From NCBI GenBank assembly GCA_018697195.1, contig CM031859.1, forward strand, positions 55,180,650-55,244,649: DNA of 64,000 nt, written 5' to 3'. The position numbers and the translations under genes were made by a program. Below the pieces are notes generated by a model. The model was given only the letters and a program-made list of their open reading frames with translations, did no database searches and was not told the DNA's origin. Position 1 is the first letter of the stretch. Every line of letters starts with the position of its first letter. The DNA comes from Certhia americana (lineage: Eukaryota; Chordata; Aves; Passeriformes; Certhiidae). Below are positions 51,701 through 63,700 of this stretch, in pieces.

Positions 51701-54700
51701 TACTACCTTTCCTCAGAACCAATTTCACACACTCTTTAACGCGCATAAACTGACCAAGTCTATGAGGAATTTGAGAAATCTATTCTTGTTTAGATATTGG
51801 AAAAGTAACAACTAACAAAACTGCCATTAAATTTCACGACAAATAATCATTGTTGCTACCTAGAGATCATCACAGTGAAATAGTTTGGGTCACTGTGAAA
51901 AAAGGGATCAGAAGTGCACTAAGGATCACCAAATGGAATTAACAGGCTTCAAAACACAGTGGGGTTGGGTATGGTTGATTTGTATTGCAGCATGGTACAT
52001 ATTTCTGAAAGGGAAACCAGAACTGTGTGTAGCTGAAGGAGAGGATGTGGCAGTTCCTATTGGGGAAAGGAAAACTGGAAGATGTTTTCCTAAATGGAAG
52101 CAAGAGCTATTGTAGTATTGTAGAAACAGTGATGAGGAGGAAAAACAACTTGTTGCAGAGAATGATGGTTATGCTAGAGGTATCAAAGTGGCAAAAAGAA
52201 TGACTAGGAAGATTCACAAAAGACAATATTCAGGTATTAAGAAAAGACCTAAATTCATCCAATAGTTCATTTACCCTTCTATTCCTAGTGCTGCCTTTTA
52301 CTCCATGCACCCACTCTCTACTGGTCATTTTTAAGTAGCTATAATTAATTAAAGACTACCTCAAAGCATTGTGTGGAGCACCAGTTCAACTGAACTGACC
52401 AGATTATGTTGTTACAGCAAGTGTTGTACACCAGAAGCAGACTCTAAATTCAAGCTATTAATTCATGCACTGAGAAAACTGATCATGCACTTGCCTGGCC
52501 TCTAGTCACCTGCCTAGAAACGAAGACTATCCCCACACACAGGAATGCTATCCATCTTCAAGTCAACCTCAGGTCTGCTGGCCTGCTGCACTGGAGGAAA
52601 TCACTATCACTTCCCAACATGGCACCCTATAGCATCCATTTGAACTGCACAGAAAAGCAGCTAAGTAGGTTCCACAAAGGGGTTAATCTCAAGTGTTAGC
52701 AGTTTTAACTTCGCTCAACGTGCAAAGTAGGAGTTTGTCAAGTATTGCTCACTCCTGTTGAAAATACCAGTAAAGAAAGCATTCAGGAACTCCTATATGA
52801 ATTTGGGTTCTGTATGACAGGAAGAAACCTTCTTTCCCTCACGGAATTTAAAATATACTGCCATTATATCTAACCCCCCTCAGAAATGTTTAGTCCCACA
52901 AGTGTTTTCTGCAAAAGTAATTCTTACCTCTTCTTCACAAGCCAAGGAAGTATGCCAAGAGAAGTAACTAGTGCACGTCTGCTCGTCAAAAGACACAAAA
53001 ACAGGCCGGCTCTCATCTCCAGCATCAGACTTACATACAAAGCTAAAATAGCTTCTATGCTTCAGTGCAGGGTCTGCAGGGCAAGGATCTCCATCTTCAT
53101 AGACAAGCTTTAACACCTGATCTTCATAACTTAAAGTTTTACTCTGTTTTCCAGCATTAACTGGTTTTCGGCCACCTGTGATGCAGACAGCTAGAGTGAA
53201 AAAAAGAAAAATTAGGAAAACAGATGAAGTTTGATGCAACTACCCTGAAAAATTGCACCATACAACATAAACAGCAGGAAACATAAGATTTTAGCGTCAT
53301 TTTAATTTTCCTAAGAAAGAATGGCTTTGCCACACCATCCAGAGTTGCCATTAAACTAAACTGAACTGCACGGATACCAAGACCAAATACTGCCTTTACT
53401 ACCTCATCAACCAGCTGAATGTACTGCACCTATACATGCTTAAGCAGCTGCAGGGCAGTGTTTGGTTATCAATTCTCTGAAACCCATGCAATTAACACAA
53501 AATGTCAGACAGACTAAAAAAATTTTATTAAGATGCCTCTTAAAAACCAAATCAATCCACTATTTTCTTCTAACTTCACAAAAATAATTTTTACGACAAG
53601 CAATATTCCTATTTTAGCATCTAAGATGCTAAAGTATGATTTCATATTCGATTTGACAGAAGAACTTGTAATTCAACCTGCAATTAAGCAGGCTTAAAAC
53701 CAGTTAATTATACAGAAAGTTAACTTCTACTGATGTTTCAGGAGCACCCAGAACAGAACAGAAAGCTAAAGAGGACTGACAAAAGCTTGAAGTGCAGACA
53801 CAAAACCCAGTGCAGATGCATTACAGCAATGCGTCACTAAAAAATTCACTCTAGCTGGAAGATTGTAAAGTCACCATTTTCACAGCATTAAATACATGCA
53901 GTAGAAGCACCTACATTCCTGCCCTCATGTCCCTAAAAAATACCTGTTCATTAGGAGCTAAAGGGACTGGGACTTGAAGTGAGCCATGTGAATGGTGTTG
54001 GGTAAAAATATATGGCCTTATTTCCTAAAACAGTTTTAGGTTCTTTTCCTAGTCAGTATAGCCACCAGTTGTTCCCTTCACTCCTTCTGCATTTGCAGTG
54101 AAACATCACATTTTACAGTAAACTCAAGCATAAGCATTTCTTTTGGTTGCCCTATAGTCAATGATTACAGTACCAGAGAGGATAAGTTGCTTACCAGCTC
54201 CATTAGCACATGAACTTCTAGCTTCTGCACAAACATTCAACTCAATTATTCTGTTGTGTGAATCACTGATGGTATAGCCAGACTCTCGCTTTAATGATGT
54301 CAAATCAAAGAGGTGGCCTATAGAGAGATCATGGAACAATTTAATCCCTTTTTCAGATTCAAAACCAAGACATTTCTTTTATATTATAAGCTTTCAGTAA
54401 CTTAATTTAGTAGGAATATTAACCAGACTCTATTTGCCTACTAGCTTAGAAAGGCAAACAGTTACTTATTCACATTAACAGAGAAAAAACTAGTTTCGAA
54501 CTATGAACTATTTATGTTCCAAGGGACATTGCAGTGCAAGAGATTTCTACCATCAGTAAGCTTCTTAGTCACTATCAAGAGGATGTGTCACACTGCCCTT
54601 TTCTAACAAAGTCCCTCAAGAACACAGACACAGCAGTGCTGCTTCCAGCAGCCTCTTCCACATACGAATCCTAAGGCCTCCTCCTTACCTGTTGCAGGAT

Positions 54701-57700
54701 TGGTTACCCGACAGTCATTTTGCACATTGCTTTTAAGAGGACATGCAGCAGCAGTGAACCACAAGAAGGTATATTCACAATCTTCAATAGCAGTTATAAG
54801 TTCTGGCTTTGATTCCTAAATACAAAACAATGGAGAGAGTGACATCTCTATAGAGTGATAGTGTAATACTCCACGCCAAAAGGTTTATCCCTGCAGACTG
54901 TGCTGAGCTAAGTCCAAACACCAGTCCTAAAACCTGACAGATCATCATGGTCCAGTGAATTAATCCAAGGACAGAGTATTTAACTGTGATTATTTCCAAT
55001 ACACAACAGTACAGAATCATTATCATGAGAAATTAAACGAGAGGAGAGCTAAAGGTAGCTGAGGGCAATAGAAAATCCAAAAGGCGATTCAAATCTCATT
55101 AACTTAATGGCAAGGCATACAGATGTGCAAAAGTTAATAGCCAATAGCATTATTTACTTGAAACACTTCCCAACCTGCACTACATTCATCTTCCAGATGT
55201 AAGCAGATGATCTGAAGCTGTTACAGATGACAAAATTCATGCTAACAGAGTGCATAAAACTATCTCTTAAAAATTTCTCAGCATCTAAAATTCAAGTACT
55301 TGTAAGTCCTTCTGCTTGCATGAACACATAAAATTCCAGCACAAGTAATCCACTTACAATTCTGTTTTCATCACACTTGAGGCGCAATATTGTTGTTTTC
55401 TTCCGAATTTTATCTGGACACTGATCTCCATTAATGTATTTCAGGATAAAAGTGACATTTTCCCAACGAGGACCATCAGCCACTTCCCCCAGACTGGTAC
55501 ATTTTGTACCCTCAATGAGTGCAGCAGCAGCATCAGAAGGGCAGGAACCTATACAGATAAACAAAAACTGTATTATTACTCCACATGCCAGTAAGGTGTA
55601 CTTGCCTTGACTACAAGTCCTCTACTCTACTTTCAGGTATATCATGGCTGGCCTATCTCCAAGCCATTGTCCAGATCATACTCATTGGGGTGTATTTTCC
55701 CCAAAAATCACAACTAGCAGCAATTGCCTCACTTCTCTTAAGGTCATGCAAAAAATAGTGGCAGCTACCACAGGGGAAGTAGACTACTACAGAGAAGAAG
55801 GCTACAGTCTGGTCTTGCACTGCACGAAATGTAGTGTCAGTCACAAAATGCCATAGGGAAATTCTGAACTGATTACTTTAATACTTAAGAGCTATAGCAA
55901 ACTTCGGATAAGGACAGAAGAGCTGGAGTGACAAAGTTATCAAGAGCTGCTAGTGCATCTCACCCACTAAGCAGATGGAAATCAGGCTCACCATCCACTT
56001 TTCCCTCTGGTGCTAAAAATCACACCACTGTCTTCACATACTTGGCTTTGGTTTACTTCACTCAGAACAGGCACCTGCAGTACTGTCCTACCACATGCCT
56101 TCCCTAGCTATAGAAAGAATATCTTTGCATTCTGCACTTACGTGTAGTGCTATATGGTACTAAGGGCCTGCAGACATTAATATAGTATTTCTGGGTAGTA
56201 GCAGATATAGCAATGGCCTCCCAGTTCTCTCTATGTCGCGTCAAGGATGAAAAGTCATAGAACTTCCCTTCATTGTCCCTGTACAAAAGATTAAAGACAC
56301 ATAAAATAAATAAGAATTGCAACTTTAAAATACTTAAGTTATTACAGTAATTTTAACCTAATAACTCAAAGCAGAGTATTATGCTGGAAAAGAAGTCTGC
56401 ACTAGGTGCACGGCTCCCCAGAAACTTCAAATTCAACAGAGGAATATATCACTGCACCAGCTATCCCCACAGAAGCTGTCCACATGCACACAGCTCTCAG
56501 TCAATGCAAGAGTAATTCCAGCTTTTAATTCAAGCATGCCAGCTTTCAGTGCATGGCAAGTATACACACAGTTACAGTGCAGTTCTACCTTAGACCTGTA
56601 ATGAGGCCAGATGTTCAAATTCTGGGCCAAATATTAGCCACATTTGACCCCACATCCAATCTTAATGAGCTAATGCTTGATTGTGACAGATATAAATGAC
56701 ATTTTTCCTGAAGCACTGCTTGGTGAAGTTCCAAACAGACAACTGTAGTCTTATTTAAATTAGCTATTGTTAAATAATAACTAGACACTCGCAACAACCT
56801 AACATACTCAGCTTTTAACCATCAATAAATACCTACCAAACAGTTCCCTTTTATTATTCCCCAGAAGAATCTCAAGGTTGGTTTTGCTTCTTTTTTCCCA
56901 ATGGAAATAGTTTCCAGAAGCACAAATTGCAAAAGTTATTTAAAATGTTATGCATTGGCATTGAATGATACATTAGCTGGTCAAAACACAACAGCTAAAG
57001 GGGCAGTGTTGCAATGAATTGCAACAAGGCTGTATCTGTCTCTCTCAACACGCAGCTCCATTTTAAATTTTGTGGAAACAACTTACTTGTAGGAGCATTC
57101 AGTAGATTTAACAGGTGGGCAAGCATACTGAGTATGCCATTCAAACATGTAGGTGCAGTCTGGAGTTTCCTTCAAAAATACAGGCTGAAAGAATATAATA
57201 CAAAATTAATTTGCTTTCTCATTTAGACACGTTGAAATTATGAAATGTCTCAGCCGTGCTTCAGGAAGATCCAGGAACACATATATTATCTTGGAGGCAC
57301 ACTATGCCTATGACCAGCTGAAAAGCACGGCTTCTCCCAAAATTGAGTTTATCCACATGCACACTTCTGATAAAAGGGCAGCTATTTAGGAATTGCTGCC
57401 TCCCCCATGAAATAAGAAGAGCAAAAGTAATTCTAGACACCATTGTTTAAGAACAGTAAAGGAAGGACAAATACAGATACAAAAAGCAAGTAACCAGCTT
57501 ATTTTAGTCTGGCCACGTAATACCTGCTTTCCTGCATATTAAACCTTCTACCTTTCATTTCTTACTAAGAAACAGCTGTTTTTCAAGGAAGAACATCCCT
57601 TCCCAACTTCTCCAAGAGCTTTGGTAATGATAGATGTCCCTTAAAGGAACAACATGCACTGATCTTCCTGGGCAATGATAAAGGTACAATCCATAAGCAG

Positions 57701-60700
57701 GACATTCAAAACACTCTACATTTTTTTGTCCCCTCACAGGACCTTTGAATCGCCTGTCTAATCTATAAATGATTAGACATGTTCACATTCTTCACCCTAA
57801 CCTTCCATACTTCAAAAAAGAGGGAAGCTCTAGAAGACAGTATGTACAGGAAGCATGTTTTGAAACTAACCTCAGATGTAGTCTTGTCACAATAGAATAA
57901 TATAGCAGTTGATCGTTCATATATTTTATGACATTTTTCTCCACTGGTGTAATTAATCATTATTAAACCATTTTTGAAAGTCAGTTTGTCTGTACGTAAG
58001 CCTAGAAGCAAAGAGTTGAGAGAAGTCAACAGCTACAGTAAACACACAACTGCAGTAATGCCTCTGACAACAAACAGCAATAAAATGCACAATTAAAGAA
58101 TAGATAGACACACCTCAACCTTCCTCTAAAACTTGCAATCCAGTTATTCAGGGACCACTATAGCAGCACAGTAAGGCTGAGCTCATTCATAACTGAGTGT
58201 CGAGGTAACTACACATATGATATTTTATCTGCTCATTGAGCAGTGCAAATAATAATTGAGCTTTATGGCATTACATGTACATTCTTCTATTACACAGGTT
58301 AATCTTCCCATTCCCTAGGTTTGTTTAGATAAAAAGCAGTACCTGCTACTTTTTTGAAAGTATGGTCCGTCTTCTTTACTTGACAGGATGCAACACTGTG
58401 ACCCTCCACACTGCAAGGTTCTGTTATGTCTCCACAGACTCTGAAGTAGTAGTCATACTCATCCGTACTCACTTTGATGTCTTTATCAGAAAGTGGCTTC
58501 AGGTTAAAAACGTGACCATATCTTGGATCTTTCACCTGGCAATCGCTTCCTTTAAAGAGAAGTTAAGAATTTAAAATACAACTTAAGATCTATTAGCCTT
58601 GCCAAATACTCTGGGGACAATTAAGGCTTACTGGACAAATAAGGCCATAAAAATGAGTAGCTACTTCAGGGCAGTGACACTGAAGAACCATCTTAGTTCA
58701 GCTAAGCAACTCATATCGGGAAGTCAACGATATCAAGAACTAAGTGACTATATATAAACGGCACACTTCTTTTATAACTACCACTAAAGCAAGATGCAAA
58801 AGTTGCACTGTAGTTCAAAAACTGCCTCAGAGTGGTCTCAAGTTCTTCCTTCAGCTGTGCTGAAGGTTAAGTACAGAATCAGAGACACTAGGTCCAGTAA
58901 TTGCTTAATTATCTGGAAAGAACAGCAAGGTCATAAGATCAAAGCAAAAGGTGTCCTAGATGTCAGTCTTGTATCTTCTTTTAACAGCTGTGGAGTTTGC
59001 TGAGTTAAGAAAATAATCAGTCATAGGAAATATTTACTCCAGCTTACAAATCTACAAAGATGCATATAAAAGAAGGTTTAAGGAAATTCTAGTTTCATGA
59101 GTCTCATTAGCTGATATACATCAATGCCTTTGCTGTTGATCAAGTCCTCAGTTTTAAATATTTGCTCAATATTCTGAAGCTTTTTTTAAAATCATTCGAT
59201 TGTATCACTTGAACATTATGCACTTCTTGATCGTACAAGTTGGTACCAAGCTAAAGACATCAGTTTTCCTCCCTTCAAAACCACAATTCAGTCAGCAGGG
59301 TCCTGCACAGTGTGTGCTACAGAGCAGTATTTTCTGAACATTCCTCGTGCCATGTCAGATTATCAGCAGTTTCAATAATGTTGAGGACTGCTGCAATAGA
59401 TCCTTTATGGGATATCCAGATGTTTTATAAGGAATTATCTACAAGCTGCAAAACAAAGTCTACAAAAGCAGAGAATATGCTTACACACTCAATCTTCTAT
59501 CTAAGAGACAATCAAGTACCAGAACTAAAAATTGGGATTTCTTGTTTCACATCCTGGAGTTAAATACAAACTGGGACTCCCCACTGGCCTCTCACCCACT
59601 AAACTAGGGTCAAGTTTAGTCTTACTTCCAGTCTCTAGTGAGGGACAGGGAATGATTTGCCAGGCACAGACTCAACTCCATTCTCATGAAACCTGATGCT
59701 TTAAAATTTACTAGCAAGTCTGTCTGCGACTTAACAAGGTAGTACAATGCTTTCTCAAAAAAGCATTATTACTCTACCTTCTTTCCCTAGAAAGGCATGT
59801 ACATTTGCCTATCATCCTAACTTGTACTTTTAACGTTAGACAGGATTTGTAGTTAGTTTAAAACTCAGAACAGACATTCTTCCACAAGCCAACACTTCTT
59901 ACAGAAAGATTCACAGGAGAAGAAACCAACATAGTTTCATTTTAGTATTTATTATTTGTACAGTTTGATACTTTAATGTTCAAATAACTACACTTACCTT
60001 CTGCTTTGTGAACGGGACATGCTGCCAAGGTCCTCCAAACAAAGACAAACTCACAGTCATTCTCTTGCTCCAACACTGGTGATCCCTACAGAAAAGAGCC
60101 ATATGGAAGAGGCTTACCAATAATTACATTGCAAGTCTCAAAACATACATGCATGGCTTTTTTTATTGCAGTTTCACAATTTAAAGTCTCCACTATCAAA
60201 TTTCAGTATTCATGTTCAGCAAAGAGCTGTTTTTGGTGGCTCACAGGATTCCATGATAGGTCACTATTGTGTTCTACAGGTTCAGTAAAACAGACAGAGC
60301 TTTATTAAGAAGAGACAAGGAAAAACCCAGTATATAAGATTTTACTTTTTAGAACCAGTCTCTCCATTTTAAGAGGAGAAAACATGGGTCTATTTTGGTA
60401 CAAGCACTAAAATCCTCATTAACAGCAAGTAGAACAGAAAATTACCGTTGTTTGATCACACTGGAATATTATACGTGTAGAATAACGCTGATTATCTTTG
60501 CATGTGTCACCATTCAAGTAGATAATGCTTAACGACCCATCAGTAGCAGCCTGGGGGTTTATCTGAATGACTCCAAGGTTCTTGCTTTTATCGGTGTATT
60601 TCACACAAGATCCTATGGCACCACCTACAGGAAAAGGACTGGGTTTAAGTTCCAAGCTTTGACAACTAAATTGATTGTAAAATAATGTAACAGGGTAGCT

Positions 60701-63700
60701 TTAAAGAGAGCTTTGAAGTAAACTCTCTCAAACTCCTGAAGCAGAACACAACACAGATATTCATCAATACAGTTAGAGACATTGTATACCTAAAGCCCTT
60801 GAGGAATACAACAAGTTACTCCTGCACACTGAAATCTTTCAAAATGCACTGGTTTATCTGGTTCCACAGACTCATAAAAGACTACAGTACAGTTAAATAT
60901 ATTAAACTGGCTAGAAATACAGTAAGACATGGCTTAAGCTTCTCATTCTGGCATCATTCAATTAGGAGGCTTCAACAGAGATTTGACTTTCTGTACTAGT
61001 TTCAGCTGGGTATAGTTCAACTTCCTCACAGTGGTGAGTATGGGGCTGTGTTTTGGATTTGAACTGAATACAGGGTTGCTAACAGAGATTTTTTGTTATT
61101 GCTGTGCAGGGCCTACACAGAGCCAAGGCCTCTTCTGCTTTTCCTACTGTCACACGGCAAGGGAAGTTGGCACAGGAGTCCAGAACAGGAGGCTGGGAGA
61201 AGATACAGTAGGGGCAGGTGACCCAAACTGACCAAAGGGATATGACATCATGTTCAGTGTATAAAGTGAGGGGAAGGAGGAGGAAGGAGGGACAATTGGA
61301 ATGATGGTGTTTATATTCCCAATTGACTGTTACATATGATGCAACCCTGCCCTCTTGGAGATGGCTGAATACCTGCCTGCCTGTGGGAAGCCGGGAATTA
61401 ATGCCTTATTTTGCTCTGTTTGTATGGCCAGCTTTTCCCATTGAATTGTCCTTATCTGAAACCATAAGTTCTCACCTTCACCCTTCTGATTTTCTCCCCA
61501 GTCCTGCTGGTTGGGAAGTGAACAAACAGCTGCATGGGGCTGATTGCTGGCTAGGGTTAAACTATGACACTTTCCTATCTTCTTTAAAAAAAAAACAGTA
61601 ACACTACTGATCCTGGCAAACAGTGCCCTCAATGCAATTTTCCCAAATGCATTAATATACATATCAATGCAAGAGTCCTGATAAGCATTTAGACTGCTCT
61701 CAGTTTGCAGAAGTCTGTTTATTAATACTCCTAATACATAGCCAGGTCTATGCTATTTCTGCAATTAAATGGATAGGAATCAGTAAACCTTACTAGAATA
61801 TCCAGGGACATCATTCTGACTATAAGGTCTTGCACCAGAAGACACAAGTTGAGAAGCGCTTGCCACTTGGCTTACCAGGACATCCAGTCATGTAGGGCAA
61901 GGGCTTGCAGACATTCAAGAAAAACGTTCTCTTTTTTGCTTCCTTTGAAGTGTCTATAGCAACCCATGGCTCACCCTCTTTGCTCAAGTCACTTAAGTCA
62001 TACTCATTTCCAGCAGCATCTGGAAGAAATGCAGTAAGTTGAGAGAACTTAATACTTGAAACAGAATTGGATTTGAAATTATATCAGTTTCACTGACAAA
62101 CACACAATTCAAAATAATTTTCAGAATCACCTTAGATATGTATTAAGAAAATGTACTACTGCCACAAAAACCTCACCATGTCAAATGCAGAACATAGTTC
62201 CTTGACAGTTACTTCCAAATGTAACTTCTCCACAATTCATAGGTGCATTTTTACAGATGTCAACACTAAATTAACTCATTTCCTTCATAGTTGGGCTGGA
62301 GCAGCATCAGTCACAATAATGATTAAATGTTTTCAAAGTAATTATCAGCTTTCTTGTGCATATCACAGTGTTTAAAATTAGCTTCTTTCCCTGCTTTTGT
62401 AAGTTAAGCCTGCTTCAAACAACTTACCTCTTCTCCTACCCCACAACTTCTACAAAGATTTTAGGTCTTACAAATGTCTTCACAATAGGTATTCTTAAAG
62501 CCCTGCACTGAGCAGAAGTTTGCCATCCAGTTAATCCTTCCAGCATGGGACACAGCCCACCTGAATTCCAGGTACTTACCTGTAACCTGACAATCTACAG
62601 GAGCAGGAGCACAAGCCAGGGCTGTGTGAAACTCAAAGAAAGTATCATGGACATCCAGCACGCTGTTTATCTCCTCACGCACAAACTTAAGCTCTCCAGG
62701 ATATGAATCATTACAAATGAAAGTCACTCTGAACATGTCTGACGTTCCTGTAAAACAAACATTTATCTACTGATGGTCCTGTTTGGCACATTTGAATTTA
62801 AGTTCATGCTAATACTTGACTTAAAACTTTTCTAACAATTTCTTATTATTAACTGTCTCAAGGATAACACTACTTTACTGCTTATGGGGTCTAGCTGTAA
62901 ATAAGCAAGCCTTCTTTAGAGAGCTATGAAAAATTGCCTAGTAGCCTCCACTACCTCTACAAATAGAGACCAAAATGCCTTGACACACTTCAAGAACATA
63001 ACTACCTTCACTCTGTTCCCTATGTTCTTTGACATATACAAAGAAACAGAAACCCTTTAAACAATCACCAGTGGTAACAGCAGCTTTTAAATTACATTAC
63101 ACAAGCTTTTGGGTTTGGGAGTTCTGTTTGTTCATGTCTGAAGTTCAGCATAATGAGTGCAGAACAAATAATACCAATCCTATCAAAGCAGTATATGTTC
63201 TGTTTAGTCCTCAAGAAGTGACAGAATTATGTCAGGGAGTAGTATTTGTCATCAAGATGCTTAGCAATTGTAGAACCTCTCAAAGCAAAATACGTAAGAG
63301 CTTAATCACTGTTACATATTATGTACAAAAATGTCACAACTGAGAAAGTAAGAGACAGCACCCCAGCGATCTGTACAGAGGACAAGCACACCGAAACATT
63401 TGAGGTTGCTGAATCCAAAACCCAGTTTTCTGAAGGTCTTTTGCTAAGATGTCATACTCCTTTCTAGGAAGCTCAGTTTCAGTATAATTGGAGAATATCC
63501 AGTAACAAAAAACTCAATACACATTTTTCATTCATTTTATCTACAAAAGAGACTTAAATTCCTGAAGCATGTGTACATGAAGTATTAGAGCACTAATTCA
63601 AAAAATTCCATAGGAGAGTATAAGCTTACTAAAAACTAACTTTTAGATATGAAACAGCTTTAGAGAGCATTATCCATGAAACTGAAGCTAAAAGGTATTA

